From: Haladaptatus salinisoli | GTDB taxonomy: Archaea; Halobacteriota; Halobacteria; Halobacteriales; Haladaptataceae | Assembly: GCF_020614375.1 (NCBI RefSeq) | Contig: NZ_CP085327.1 | Coordinates: 2,802,552 to 2,866,551 of the forward strand | Reading direction: 5' to 3' | Length of the DNA: 64,000 nucleotides | Shown here: positions 24,013 through 33,668 of the stretch, one piece after another | Numbering within the stretch: the first letter of the stretch is position 1 | Layout of the letters: every line of letters starts with the position of its first letter | Notes under the pieces: generated by a model | Database searches by the model: none | Told to the model about the DNA's origin: nothing | Seen by the model: the letters and a program-made list of their open reading frames with translations, nothing else | Translations under genes and position numbers: made by a program

Positions 24013-25302
24013 CTACCGCTGCACCTCCGCCCCGAGGTCGTAGAGCACCTCGAAGAAGTCCGGGAACGACACGTCCACGTGTTCCGCGCCGGTTATCGTC
24101 GTCGTCCCGTCGGCGGCGAGCCCGGCGACGGCGAGCGCCATCACGATTCGGTGATCGCCGTGGCCGCCCACGACCGTCCCCCGGAGATTCGACTCCCCGC
24201 CGCGAACCGTGAGGGCGTCTTCTTCCTCCTCGACCTCCGCGCCGAGGTTCGAGAGTTCGTCCGCCATCACCGCCACGCGGTCGGTCTCCTTGTACCGGAC
24301 GTGCTCGCAGTTGACGATTCGCGTCTCGCCGTCCGCGGCCGCGCCGAGCGCCGCGACGGTCGGGAGCAGGTCGGGGGTGTCGCCCACGTCGACCTCGACG
24401 CCCGAGAGCGACGACTTCTCCACGACGAGCGCGCCGTCCTTCCGGTTCCAGTCCACGTCCGCGCCCATCCGCGAGAGCACGTCGACGATGCGGGTGTCGC
24501 CCTGCGCGCCGGGGTACGCGCCCTCGATCCGCACGTTCTCGCCCCCTTTCGCGGCGAGCGCGCCCGCGGCGAGCAGGTAGGAGATGGAGGAGAAGTCGCC
24601 GGGAACGTGGTACTCGCCGTCGGTCGGTTCGTAGAACTGCCCGCCCGCGACGCGGCAGGTCCGTCCGTCGCGCTCGGCCTCGACGCCGAAATCGGCCAGC
24701 AGTTCCAGCGTGATATCGACGTAGGGGGCCGACTTGAGCTCCGTTTCGAGTTCCACGGCGACGCCGTCCTCCGTCAGCGCGCCCGCCATCAGCAGCGAGG
24801 AGACGTACTGCGAGGAGACGTCGCCCGGAATCGACACCGTTCCGCCCGCGATGGGACCTTTCAGGACGAGCGGAGCTTTGCCGTTTCCGCGGGTGCTCTC
24901 CGCCCGCCCGCCCAACTGCTCGACGGCGTCGAGCATCGGCCCCTGCGGGCGCGAGCGAAGCGAGGAGTCCCCCGTCAGGACGCTGATGCCGTCCGCGAGC
25001 GCCGCCGCGCCGGAGACGAGTCGCATGGTCGTCCCGCTGTTCGCGCAGTCGATGACGTCCCCCGGAGCCTGCGGTTCGCCGTCGAAGCCGTCGATTTCGA
25101 TGGCCTCGCCGGTATCGATGACGTCGCCGCCGAAGGCGTCCACCGCCCGCATCGTGGCTTTCGTGTCGGCGCTGACGAGCGGGTCGTACACCAGCGCGCC
25201 GCCCGAGTAGCCGGCGGCGAGGACGGCGCGGTGAGTGTAGCTCTTCGACGGCGGTGCCCGCGCCGTTCCCGAGAGTTCGGAGCGCGATATCTCTACGTCC
25301 AT
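24013..25302 (-). CDS. aroA: 3-phosphoshikimate 1-carboxyvinyltransferase (EPSP synthase)
   Basis: This 429-residue enzyme of the shikimate pathway transfers the enolpyruvyl group of PEP to shikimate-3-phosphate. Conserved features are [14 protein letters not shown] near residues 17-30 (substrate-binding Lys and Ser), [14 protein letters not shown] near 88, [15 protein letters not shown] near 115, and [14 protein letters not shown] near 161. The C-terminal lobe has [16 protein letters not shown] and [20 protein letters not shown] 25302 is chosen; nine further codons are open upstream but do not fit the family. A TATTCTATTGG element lies about 32 nt upstream. Confidence 0.96.
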   Translation of the reverse strand: MDVEISRSELSGTARAPPSKSYTHRAVLAAGYSGGALVYDPLVSADTKATMRAVDAFGGDVIDTGEAIEIDGFDGEPQAPGDVIDCANSGTTMRLVSGAAALADGISVLTGDSSLRSRPQGPMLDAVEQLGGRAESTRGNGKAPLVLKGPIAGGTVSIPGDVSSQYVSSLLMAGALTEDGVAVELETELKSAPYVDITLELLADFGVEAERDGRTCRVAGGQFYEPTDGEYHVPGDFSSISYLLAAGALAAKGGENVRIEGAYPGAQGDTRIVDVLSRMGADVDWNRKDGALVVEKSSLSGVEVDVGDTPDLLPTVAALGAAADGETRIVNCEHVRYKETDRVAVMADELSNLGAEVEEEEDALTVRGGESNLRGTVVGGHGDHRIVMALAVAGLAADGTTTITGAEHVDVSFPDFFEVLYDLGAEVQR

Positions 25303-25392
25303 GCGCGACCCGTCGTAACGGAGAACCAATAGAATACCGCCTACCGGCCGATACTGCCTAGCGGACGACGCTATCTCGCGCGGGTCGCTCTC

Positions 25393-25845
25393 CTACCGGA
25401 CGACCGTGACGGGAATCGTCGCCCGCCCGGCGATCTCCTTCGCGGTGCTCCCGAACAGCCCCTGGTACCGCTCCGAGGTTCCGCGGTGACCGACGAAGAT
25501 GGCGTCGAAGTCGTTCTCCTCGGCGAACTCCGTGACTCGCTCGACCGGTTCGCCGTACAGCAAGCCCGTCTCGATGGACGTCCCCTCGTCGTCCGCGGCG
25601 GCGCTCGCTTCGTCCAGTAGCTCCTGTCCGCGGGTTTCGGCGTCCTCGATGCTCGACATGACGAGTTCCCTGTCGGCGTCCGCGAAGTTCACCGGCGGCA
25701 CGTCGCCCCCCGTGAAGAACTGTTCGGGAACGACGACGTGAACCGCGGTGACCGACGTGCCGGTGTCCTCCGCGAGGTCGATGGCGTACTTCAGCGCGTC
25801 TCTGCTCGCGGGCGACCCGTCTATCGCGACCAAGTATCCTCCCAT
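25393..25845 (-). CDS. Universal stress protein (UspA family)
   Basis: A 150-residue single Usp domain. The N-terminal strand GGYLVAIDGSPASRDALKYAI carries the Asp that contacts adenine in ATP-binding members. The C-terminal GHRGTSERYQGLFGSTAKEIAGRATIPVTVVR contains the G-x2-G-x9-G-S/T pattern of ATP-binding Usp proteins, here slightly altered. Such proteins bind nucleotides and respond to stress, but the precise role is unknown. It is monocistronic, 90 bp downstream of aroA and on the same strand. Confidence 0.93.
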   Translation of the reverse strand: MGGYLVAIDGSPASRDALKYAIDLAEDTGTSVTAVHVVVPEQFFTGGDVPPVNFADADRELVMSSIEDAETRGQELLDEASAAADDEGTSIETGLLYGEPVERVTEFAEENDFDAIFVGHRGTSERYQGLFGSTAKEIAGRATIPVTVVR

Positions 25846-25980
25846 GACTCGTCCTCGTACGCCGCGAGGCGGGATGTGGATTTCGGCTGTGGGACGAACC
25901 GGCGGCGCTCGGCGACGAGGCGCCTGTGAAATAGTAGTGACACAGGAACGCTTTCGTCACCGGGGGTGATACTCCCTCGC

Positions 25981-26526
25981 ATGATCGACCCCGAGTCCGT
26001 CGACATCGACTCCGTCGCCGTCGACCCCGACCACTGTCACCGGTGCGGAGCCGAGTTAGGGACCCGAACGTTCGAGGGGCGCGAGTACCCGTGGTGCGCG
26101 GGGTGCGAACTCGTGCTCTCCCGAAACCCGGTTCCGGGCGTCCACGTCGTCGTCCACGACGACGACAGCGTCCTCCTGCTCGACGAGCCGATCCCCCAGC
26201 ACGAGGGCGTTTGGAGCCTCCCCGGCGGCCACGCCAAGTACGACGAGGGGCCGAAACGGGCGGTCGTCCGGGAACTCGAAGAGGAGACCGGTCTCCGCGC
26301 GGACCCTTCGAACCTTCGATTCCTCACCATCCTCCACGCGGAGTTTCCGCGCGTCGCGCTCTGCCTCATCACGTACGCGCTGGAACGCTCCGAGGTCTCG
26401 GGCGAGCTAACCCCGGAAGCCGAGGGATTCGAAGCCGCGTTCCGGCCGCTCCGGGAGGTACGAGCGTCGCCCGACCGGATACGGGAGTCGGACCTGGAGC
26501 GCATCGAGATGGCGTTCGAGGGGTAG
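25981..26526 (+). CDS. Nudix hydrolase with N-terminal zinc ribbon
   Basis: 181 residues. Residues 20-45 hold two cysteine pairs (CHRCG and CAGCEL) forming a zinc ribbon like that of NadC/NudC-type Nudix proteins. The Nudix box GGHAKYDEGPKRAVVRELEEETGL, at about residues 80-103, has all the acidic metal ligands. The substrate is a nucleoside-diphosphate derivative, but which one cannot be read from the sequence. ATG 25981 is taken instead of the upstream GTG 25966. It diverges from the Usp gene. Confidence 0.9.
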   Translation: MIDPESVDIDSVAVDPDHCHRCGAELGTRTFEGREYPWCAGCELVLSRNPVPGVHVVVHDDDSVLLLDEPIPQHEGVWSLPGGHAKYDEGPKRAVVRELEEETGLRADPSNLRFLTILHAEFPRVALCLITYALERSEVSGELTPEAEGFEAAFRPLREVRASPDRIRESDLERIEMAFEG

Positions 26527-26631
26527 GCGCTCGACACCGGCGGTTCCGTTCGAGACTTCTCGGGGGACGACCCTCCGCTCGCCGGTCGCCTCTCCGACAT
26601 CGTTTTGTCGCTCGCATCTGTCGGGGAGCAC

Positions 26632-27804
26632 ATGGCGAAAGACCTCTCCGCGCTGGATTCCGCGCTCGATTCGATGGCGGTGGACGGCTACCTCATCGAT
26701 GCGGCCTCGACCGACTCCGACCAACTGTACCTCTCCGGATTCGACGCGCCCGACCCCTTCGTCACGCTGTACGCCGACGGCGTGCACCTGCTCGTCTCCG
26801 GTCTCGAGTACGGTCGCGCGAAAAAGGAGAGCGGCGCGGCGAGCGTCGCCCGGAAGTCGGAGTACGACTTCCACGAGAAGGTGGCGGAGTACGGGCTGGA
26901 TGCGGCGGACAATCGCGTCGTCGCCGAGTTCCTCGACGACCGCGGGATCGAGTCCGTGGCGGTGCCCGCGCGCTTCCCGGTCGGAACCGCGGACGGACTG
27001 CGCGAGCGGGGCGTGACGGTGAAACCCGACCGAAGCTCGGTCGTCACCGACATCCGGGCGACGAAGACCGCCGAGGAGATAGACCACGTCCGGACGGCGC
27101 AGGAGGCCAACGAGGCGGCGATGCGGGCCGCCGAGAACCTGCTCTCGGCGGCGACCGTCGAGGACGGCCTGCTCCGCTACGAGGGCGAGGCGCTGACGAG
27201 CGAGCGCGTGAAAGAGGAGATAGAGGTGACGCTGCTGCGCCACGGGACCGCGCTGGACGAGACCATCGTGGCCTGCGGTGCCGACGCGGCGGACCCCCAC
27301 GACCGCGGCAGCGGTCCGCTCGTCGCCGGCGAGGCCATCATCATCGACATCTTCCCCCGCGACAAGGCGTCGAAGTACCACGCCGACATGACTCGCACCT
27401 TCGTCCGCGGCGAACCGTCGGAGGAGATACGCGCCCGCCACGACCTGACGCGCGAGGCGTTCGAGGCGGCGCTCGATGCCCTCGAACCGGGCGCGACCGG
27501 CGAGGAGGTCCACGACGCGGTCTGCGACGTGTACGAGGGGGCGGGCTACGCCACCCTCCGGAGCGACCCGGACACCGAGACGGGCTTCATCCACAGCACC
27601 GGTCACGGCGTCGGCCTCGACGTGCACGAACTCCCGCGCATCAGCCCCGACGGCGGGGAACTGAAGCCCGGCCACGTCGTCACGATAGAGCCCGGCCTGT
27701 ACGACCCCGCGGTCGGCGGCGTCCGCATCGAGGACCTCGTGGTCGTGACGGAAGACGGGTACGAGAATCTCACCGACTACCCGATAGAACTCGTGGTGGA
27801 CTGA
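26632..27804 (+). CDS. M24-family aminopeptidase (Xaa-Pro peptidase type)
   Basis: The product has 390 residues, with a creatinase-like N-terminal domain (1-145) and a pita-bread C-terminal domain. The five metal ligands expected for family M24 are visible: Asp in IIIDIFPRD, Asp in KYHADMTRTF, His in STGHGVGLDVHE, Glu in TIEPGLYD and Glu in VRIEDLVVV. It probably releases N-terminal residues preceding proline from short peptides. ATG 26632 gives the family start AKDLSALDSAL. A weak TATA-like CGTTTTGTC is about 30 nt upstream. Confidence 0.92.
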   Translation: MAKDLSALDSALDSMAVDGYLIDAASTDSDQLYLSGFDAPDPFVTLYADGVHLLVSGLEYGRAKKESGAASVARKSEYDFHEKVAEYGLDAADNRVVAEFLDDRGIESVAVPARFPVGTADGLRERGVTVKPDRSSVVTDIRATKTAEEIDHVRTAQEANEAAMRAAENLLSAATVEDGLLRYEGEALTSERVKEEIEVTLLRHGTALDETIVACGADAADPHDRGSGPLVAGEAIIIDIFPRDKASKYHADMTRTFVRGEPSEEIRARHDLTREAFEAALDALEPGATGEEVHDAVCDVYEGAGYATLRSDPDTETGFIHSTGHGVGLDVHELPRISPDGGELKPGHVVTIEPGLYDPAVGGVRIEDLVVVTEDGYENLTDYPIELVVD

Positions 27805-27845
27805 CCGCCACAACCGAAAAGTAACCCTCGGGCGAACTGAGCGCC

Positions 27846-29123
27846 ATGGCCGACCAGAAAACGAACGACGAGGAGTCACGAGTGGAGGAGACGGCGCGAG
27901 GGGGGAAGACGGGGAAACGTTCGAATCGCCTCCTGCGCGCGCTCGCCGCGGGGACGGCCTTCGCGGTCGGATTTCTGCTCGGTAAGCGCTCGGAGAAGGG
28001 CGGGCTATCGCTCGGAACGGGCGACGACGAAACCGAGGTTCGGCCGACGCCCGGCACCCCCGAACGGGGCGGCCCGTCCGACCGAGAGGCGGAGCGCGGC
28101 GACACCGCCGACGAGGGCGCGACGGCCGCCGAACAACCGAGTTCGATGGGCAGCGTCGCGGGCGAGGAGGAGCGAGAACGCGAGCGCGAAGGAGAAGCCG
28201 CCGGTACCGGGGGAGCGGAAAGCGAGGGTGAGGCCGAGGACGTCGGTGAAGGCGAGGGCGAGGAAACGGCCGAGGCGACCGAATCCGACGAGGACGTGGC
28301 CGCGCTCTCGGCGCCGACGACGCGCGGGATGCCGATGTTCGGTCTCGGCACCTACCGGATGGACGACCACGACGAGTGCGTGGAGAGCGTCAAAACTGCG
28401 CTGGAGATGGGTTATCGACACGTCGACACCGCCGAGATGTACGAGAACGAGTCGGCGGTGGGCGACGCCATCGCCGAGTCGGACGTGCCCCGCGATGACC
28501 TCTTCGTGGCGACGAAGGTCAGCCCCGACAACCTCGACTACGACCACGTCCTCACGAGCGCCGAGGAGAGCCTCGACCGACTCGGACTCGACTACGTCGA
28601 CCTGCTCTACGTCCACTGGCCGACCGGCGAGTACGAGGCCTCGGACACCCTCCAAGCGTTCGCGGAACTGCGCGAGGAGGGACTGATCGAGGAGATCGGC
28701 GTGAGCAACTTCACGGTCGACCTGCTGGAGGAGGCGATAGACGTCGCCGAGGAACCCATCTTCGCCAATCAGGTGGAGATGCACCCCCTGCTCCCGCAGG
28801 AGGAACTCCGCGAGTTCTGCGCGCAGGAGGACGTCGACGTGGAACTCGTCGCCTACTCGCCGATAGCGCGCGGCGACGTGGACGACGTGGACGAACTTCG
28901 GGAGGTCGCCGAGAAGCACGACGCGACGCCCGCGCAGGTCAGCCTCGCGTGGTGCCGCGAGAAGGGCGTGACCGCCATCCCGAAGGCCACCGACCGAGAC
29001 CACCTCCGGGAGAACTGGCTGAGCCTCGGCGTCGAACTCGACGACGAAGACGTGGCGAAGATAGACGACATCGACCGGAAGGAGCGGTTGGTCGACCCCG
29101 ACCGCGCCCCGTGGAACGGGTGA
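27846..29123 (+). CDS. Aldo/keto reductase fused to an N-terminal membrane anchor and acidic linker
   Basis: 425 residues, about 150 longer than a usual reductase. Residues 1-28 are polar; residues 30-47 (LLRALAAGTAFAVGFLLGKR) are a single membrane helix. Residues 50-155 are a low-complexity Glu/Gly/Ala/Asp stretch. The aldo/keto reductase domain fills 158-425 with the catalytic tetrad Asp and Tyr (DTAEMYENE), Lys (VATKVSPDN) and His (LLYVHWPTG), the VSNF motif, and the NADPH-binding end AIPKATDRDHLREN. The enzyme is therefore likely tethered to the inner face of the membrane. Upstream AT-rich CCGAAAAGTAAC suggests a leaderless mRNA. Confidence 0.88.
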   Translation: MADQKTNDEESRVEETARGGKTGKRSNRLLRALAAGTAFAVGFLLGKRSEKGGLSLGTGDDETEVRPTPGTPERGGPSDREAERGDTADEGATAAEQPSSMGSVAGEEEREREREGEAAGTGGAESEGEAEDVGEGEGEETAEATESDEDVAALSAPTTRGMPMFGLGTYRMDDHDECVESVKTALEMGYRHVDTAEMYENESAVGDAIAESDVPRDDLFVATKVSPDNLDYDHVLTSAEESLDRLGLDYVDLLYVHWPTGEYEASDTLQAFAELREEGLIEEIGVSNFTVDLLEEAIDVAEEPIFANQVEMHPLLPQEELREFCAQEDVDVELVAYSPIARGDVDDVDELREVAEKHDATPAQVSLAWCREKGVTAIPKATDRDHLRENWLSLGVELDDEDVAKIDDIDRKERLVDPDRAPWNG

Positions 29124-29171
29124 CGGCCGACGAACGCCGACCGTCGCCGTATCGAGCCGCATCGGGTCCCG

Positions 29172-30116
29172 CTACCGCGAATTTCGGAGGGCGTCGGCCA
29201 GCGCCCGCCGCTTCACTAGCGCGAATCCGGCGACGATGACGACGAACCCCGCGACCGTGCTCCCGGCGACCGATTCTCCGAGAACGACCCACCCCGAGAG
29301 CGCGGCGAAGACGGGGGCGACGTAGCCGACGAGGTTGATTTCGACGGGGCCGAGTCGGTCGAGGAGGTCGAAGTAGAGCAGGTAGCCGACGCCGCCCGCG
29401 ACGAACGCGAGGTAGCCGAGCGCGAGCAGGGTCTCGGTCGTCCACGCCATCGCCGCCGGCGATTCGCCCGGCAGCGCGAGGCTGACCGCGTGGAGGAGGA
29501 GCGCGCCGACCAGCATCATCCACGCCTGCATCGACGCGGCGGGGAGGTCGGTCCGCAGTCGCCGGGTCAGCACCGCGCCGAGCGCGAACGCGGCGGCGGC
29601 GAGGAACACCAGGACGACGCCGCGGAAGTCGGCTTCGAGGAGGACTCCCGAATTCGGGTTCGCCACGACGGCCGTCCCGAGCAGGCCGAGCAGAAGTCCC
29701 GCGACGCCGACCGCGGAGAGCCGTTCTTCGGGGAGCAAGAGCGCGGCGAATCCGGCCGCCAGCAGGGGGTCGAGACCGATGACGACTCCCGCGACCGCGC
29801 TCGTGACGTACTGCTCGCCGACGAAGAGGAAGGCGTGGTGGGCGGCGACGAACAGCGCCGCGCCGACCCCGACCGATCTCCAGTCCTCGCCGCGCGGTCG
29901 CCACCGCGGTTGGGTGACCGCCGCGTACGCCAGCATCGCCGCGCCGGCGAGGTAGAACCGGAGCGCCGCGAACAGCACCGGCGGCGCGTCGGCGACGCCG
30001 ACGCGAATCGCGGCGAACGAACTCCCCCAGAGGGCGGCGAGCAGGAGGAACGCCGCGACGGTGCGAGTTCGTGACACGGTAACGCGAACGCGGTGGCGGA
30101 GCATAACTGCGTTCAT
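29172..30116 (-). CDS. EamA/DMT-superfamily transporter
   Basis: About 314 residues with ten predicted helices in two five-helix repeats, the layout of the drug/metabolite transporter EamA family. Typical pieces are LLAALWGSSFAAIRVGV in the first helix, VGVAGLLLGLLGTAVVA at the end of repeat one and GWVVLGESVAGSTVAGFVVIVAGFALV at the end. The substrate is unknown; many relatives export amino acids or metabolites. The start is uncertain: ATG 30116, ATG 30104 or GTG 30077 (SRTRTVAAFLL) are all possible, the last giving the most family-like N-terminus. Confidence 0.88.
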   Translation of the reverse strand: MNAVMLRHRVRVTVSRTRTVAAFLLLAALWGSSFAAIRVGVADAPPVLFAALRFYLAGAAMLAYAAVTQPRWRPRGEDWRSVGVGAALFVAAHHAFLFVGEQYVTSAVAGVVIGLDPLLAAGFAALLLPEERLSAVGVAGLLLGLLGTAVVANPNSGVLLEADFRGVVLVFLAAAAFALGAVLTRRLRTDLPAASMQAWMMLVGALLLHAVSLALPGESPAAMAWTTETLLALGYLAFVAGGVGYLLYFDLLDRLGPVEINLVGYVAPVFAALSGWVVLGESVAGSTVAGFVVIVAGFALVKRRALADALRNSR

Positions 30117-30211
30117 CGTGTTGACAGTTCTCGACACGATTTCGGCTCCGAGATACCGGAGGTTCTCGCCCGGTCGGATAGCCTTTAGCCGCGCTTCGAG
30201 AAGGGCGATAC

Positions 30212-31444
30212 ATGGCCGACCAATTTCGCTCGTTCGACGGTCTCCGCGAGGCGGTGGCGGAGACGACCTTCGAGAAGCCGCCGGCGATAGTTTGCAACGC
30301 ACACGTAACCGGTCTGAGCGTCGCTCGCGCGCTCTCAGCGCACGACGTTCCGGTCATCGCAGTCGACCGCAACGGGAAGGGCGTCGGGCCGTACTCCGAC
30401 GCCGTCGACTTCGCGGGGCGGGTGACCTACCCCTTGGACGACCGCGAGGGGTTCCGCGAGGACGTGGAAGCGCTCGCGGCCGAACTGGGTCACGAACCGG
30501 TCGCGTTCCCCTGCATGGACGAGTGGGTGCACGCCTTCGCCGGAACCGAACCCGAGGGCGTCCGACTCCCCTTCGCCGGACGGGAGACCGTCGACGCCGT
30601 CCTCAACAAGGAGTCGCTGTACGCGAAGGCCGAGGAACTGGGCGTCCCGTACCCCGAGACGTACCGCCTCTCGGAGACCGACCCGGACGAGGCGGCGGAC
30701 GCGTTGGGCTTCCCGCTGGTCGTCAAACCCGCGCTCAAGCGGGAGTTCGAGGAGGCGGTCGGGACGAACGTCATCGAGGTCGAGGACAGGGAGGAGCTCT
30801 CGGACGTGGCGGCGATGGCCGAGGACGCCGGCATCGACGTCATGGCGCAGGAGAAGGTGGACATCGCGGTCGGGCGGGACTGCTCGCTCGCCTCCTACGT
30901 CCCGCGGGAGGGGAACCCGGTCACCTTCGTCGGGAACGCCCGGGTCCGGTATCCGCGGGCGTTCGGCACGTCCTGTCTCGTCCGCGGAACCGACCGGCCG
31001 GAGGTGGAAGACCGCGCCCTGTCGATTCTGGAGGAGGCGGGCTACCACGGCATCAGCGAATCCGAGTTCGTCTACGACGAGTCGCGCGGGGAGTACGTCC
31101 TGTTGGACATCAACACCCGCCCGTGGAAGTGGATCAGCCTCCCCGTGCGGGCGGGTGCCGACCTGCCGGGGGCCGCCTACGCCGAGGCGGTCGGCGAGGC
31201 GTTCGAGGCGGGCGACGTCGGCGACGCGACGTGGGTCTACCTCGCGGATTACGTGAAACTCCTCGCAAGCGACGCCGGTTTCTCGGACGCGCTCTCGGCG
31301 GGGCAGTGGGAGTCGCTGCTGTCCGGCGGATTCGAGGATTCGGACAGCCTGACGACCGGAGTGTATCGGCCGAGCGATCCGAACCCGACGTACCGACTCA
31401 TGAAGACCGAGTTCGGGACGAGCGAGTACTACTGCTCCTGCTAG
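30212..31444 (+). CDS. ATP-grasp carboxylate-amine ligase-like protein
   Basis: 410 residues. A preATP-grasp Rossmann-like domain (PPAIVCNAHVTGLSVARALS) is followed by the ATP-grasp fold: Lys in NKESLYAKAEELGVPYPETY, FPLVVKPALKREF and AQEKVDIAVGRDCSLASYV. The metal-binding end is YVLLDINTRPWKW, with an Asp where many relatives have Glu and the conserved Asn-x-Arg. Such enzymes join a carboxylate to an amine using ATP; the substrates cannot be read from the sequence. The protein ends EYYCSC, an unusual double-cysteine terminus. GCCTTTAGCC about 28 nt before the ATG suggests a leaderless mRNA. Confidence 0.85.
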   Translation: MADQFRSFDGLREAVAETTFEKPPAIVCNAHVTGLSVARALSAHDVPVIAVDRNGKGVGPYSDAVDFAGRVTYPLDDREGFREDVEALAAELGHEPVAFPCMDEWVHAFAGTEPEGVRLPFAGRETVDAVLNKESLYAKAEELGVPYPETYRLSETDPDEAADALGFPLVVKPALKREFEEAVGTNVIEVEDREELSDVAAMAEDAGIDVMAQEKVDIAVGRDCSLASYVPREGNPVTFVGNARVRYPRAFGTSCLVRGTDRPEVEDRALSILEEAGYHGISESEFVYDESRGEYVLLDINTRPWKWISLPVRAGADLPGAAYAEAVGEAFEAGDVGDATWVYLADYVKLLASDAGFSDALSAGQWESLLSGGFEDSDSLTTGVYRPSDPNPTYRLMKTEFGTSEYYCSC

Positions 31445-31610
31445 GTCGGAGTTCGGCCTTCGGGTCGTCCGAAAAGCCCCCGCACTTCCTCCCGACCGCT
31501 TCGGCGGCGGCGACCGCTACGGCTTCTGCGACCCGGAGGGATGACGGACAAGCCTGCCGCCTCCGGACCACCTTTCCCCGCTCGAACGCGTCTCACGTTC
31601 AACGAGCACG

Positions 31611-32963
31611 ATGACCGACGAGACCATTCACTTCAACCTGTTCACGATGAACGCGGTCGAGCACGTGACGGCGGGCAACTGGCGCACGCCGGGCGACCAG
31701 TCCCACCGGTACACCGAACTGGACTACTGGCAGGAGGTCGCCCGCCTCGCGGAGCGCGGGGGGTTCGACGCCGTGTTCTTCGCCGACGTGCGGGGCATCT
31801 ACGACGTGTTCGGCGGGAGCCGCGACACCGCCATCGAGAAGGCCGTCCAGACCCCGGCGAACGATCCGGAACTGCTCGTTCCGGCGATGGCGAGCGTCAC
31901 CGACCACCTCGGCTTCGCGGTCACGCGCTCGACCACGTACGTCCACCCCTACCAACTCGCCCGCGAACTCTCGACGCTCGACCACCTCACCGACGGGCGA
32001 CTCGCGTTCAACGTCGTCACCTCGTACCTCGAGAGCGCCGCCGAAAATCTGGGATTGGACGAGCGGATGGAACACGACGCGCGCTACGACCGCGCCGAGG
32101 AGTTCCTGCGGGTCTGCTACCGGCTGTGGGAGGATAGCTGGGAGGACGACGCCGTGGTTCGGGACGCGGAGGCGGGGCGCTACACCGACCCCGAGAAGGT
32201 GCACGCCGTCGACTTCGAGGGCGACCACTTCTCGGTGCCGGGCCCGCACTCCTGCGAACCGTCGCCGCAGCGCACGCCCGTCCTCTACCAGGCCGGGTCG
32301 TCCGACCGCGGGCGGAACTTCGCCGCCCGAAACGCGGAGGCGCTGTTCGTCAGCCAGCCCACGAAGGAGGCCGTCCGGAGCTACGTCGAGGACGTGCGGG
32401 AGCGCGCCGAGGAGCGCGGACGGGACGGCGACGACCTCGCTTTCTTCGCCGGAATCGCGCCCGTCGTCGGCGAGACGGAGGAAGTCGCGCGGGCGAAGTA
32501 CGAGACGTACCGCGAGAACGTCGATTACGAGGCGACCCTCGCGCTCCTCGGCGGGTTCATGGATTTGGACTTCTCGGAACTCGCGCCCGACCAGCGCGTC
32601 GAGCACATCGAGACCGAGGCGATACAGGGCGCGGTCAACGCCCTGACGAAGCACGCCCCGGAGCGCGACTGGACGGTGCGGGACGTGGCGGAGTTCTGCG
32701 GCCTCGGCTCCACCTCGCCGGTCGTGGTGGGGTCGCCCGAACAGGTGGCGGACGAACTCGAACGCTGGCACGACGAGACGGGAATCGCCGGCTTCAACGT
32801 GAAAGAGATCGTCCGCCCCGGAACGCTCCGCGACTTCGTGGACCTGGTGGTGCCTGAACTGCGCGAGCGCGGTCTCGTGCGCGAGGAGTACGAGGGCGAG
32901 ACGCTCCGGGAGAATATGCTCGGGCGGCGGTACCTCGCGGACGACCATCCGGCGAAGCGCTGA
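31611..32963 (+). CDS. Flavin-dependent monooxygenase of the NtaA/SnaA/DszA family (LLM class)
   Basis: A 450-residue TIM-barrel protein of the bacterial-luciferase-like superfamily, NtaA/DszA branch. These enzymes use FMNH2 or a deazaflavin and oxygen to oxidise nitrilotriacetate, dibenzothiophene sulfone and related compounds. Features are HFNLFTMNAVEHVTAGNWR at the N-terminus, GGFDAVFFADVRGIYD, HPYQLARELSTLDHLTDGR, AFNVVTSYLESAAENLG, and PVLYQAGSSDRGRNFAARNAEALFVSQ. The natural substrate is unknown. A damaged copy of the last 27 or so codons occurs at 34951-35046. Confidence 0.88.
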   Translation: MTDETIHFNLFTMNAVEHVTAGNWRTPGDQSHRYTELDYWQEVARLAERGGFDAVFFADVRGIYDVFGGSRDTAIEKAVQTPANDPELLVPAMASVTDHLGFAVTRSTTYVHPYQLARELSTLDHLTDGRLAFNVVTSYLESAAENLGLDERMEHDARYDRAEEFLRVCYRLWEDSWEDDAVVRDAEAGRYTDPEKVHAVDFEGDHFSVPGPHSCEPSPQRTPVLYQAGSSDRGRNFAARNAEALFVSQPTKEAVRSYVEDVRERAEERGRDGDDLAFFAGIAPVVGETEEVARAKYETYRENVDYEATLALLGGFMDLDFSELAPDQRVEHIETEAIQGAVNALTKHAPERDWTVRDVAEFCGLGSTSPVVVGSPEQVADELERWHDETGIAGFNVKEIVRPGTLRDFVDLVVPELRERGLVREEYEGETLRENMLGRRYLADDHPAKR

Positions 32964-33092
32964 AACGCACCGGAGTTCGACCGAGAGGATGTCGCGCTGT
33001 CGGCGGAGGCGTCGCTCCGACGGACTGCGAGACCAGCCACTACGACGAATCGAACTTCGAAAAAAGGCCCGTTTTCGCGTCCGGCGAGCGCT

Positions 33093-33668
33093 CTACGACG
33101 AGGAGTCGTTTCCGCCCGAGGAGTTACCGCCGTTCGTCGCGTTTCCGGACGAGTCGCCTCCGCCGGAACCGTCTTCGGTCGCCGTTTGTTCGGCTTGGGC
33201 GGTCGCCCATATCTCGTACGTTTTGACGTTGTTGAGTATGACGTTCGGGTCGGTGTCCTCGAAGACGAGTTCACCGTTCCACTTCTCGTTGGGGGCGAGG
33301 TCGTCGATGGATTCTTCCTCGGAAAGCGCCGTCTCGAACGTGTCGATCGGTTCTTCGTTCTTGTTCAGTAGCCGAGCGTGAACCGTCACGTCGCTCAGCG
33401 GTGCGCCCGACTTGTTCTTCACCGTGAACGAGACGCCGAAGTTCTCCGACGTTCGGAACAGCGCCGACCGGGTAATCGTCACTTCCTTCCCCATCTTCTC
33501 TTCGAGCACGTTCGAGTCGATGTCGAACCAGCCGGGGTTCTCGGTATCGACGGTTTCGTCCCCCTTGTCTTGTCCGCCCGACCCGCCGGATAGGTTATCG
33601 AGGCATCCGGCCATCGAGAGACTTGCCGCCGCTACGCCCGTCGACTTGAGGAGCTTTCGTCGGTTCAT
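33093..33668 (-). CDS. Tat-exported lipoprotein with FxLYD-like domain
   Basis: 191 residues. The signal MNRRKLLKSTGVAAASLSMAGC contains twin arginines and a lipobox (Cys 22). The mature part starts with a Gly/Ser/Asp-rich tether, then an immunoglobulin-like beta domain at about residues 55-160 (VTITRSALFRTSENFGVSFTVKNKSG, SDVTVHARLLNKNEEPIDTFE, WNGELVFEDTD) resembling FxLYD domains. It ends in a Gly/Ser/Asn-rich tail. Such proteins are surface-anchored, with no known catalytic role. The gene is convergent with the monooxygenase gene. Confidence 0.8.
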   Translation of the reverse strand: MNRRKLLKSTGVAAASLSMAGCLDNLSGGSGGQDKGDETVDTENPGWFDIDSNVLEEKMGKEVTITRSALFRTSENFGVSFTVKNKSGAPLSDVTVHARLLNKNEEPIDTFETALSEEESIDDLAPNEKWNGELVFEDTDPNVILNNVKTYEIWATAQAEQTATEDGSGGGDSSGNATNGGNSSGGNDSSS

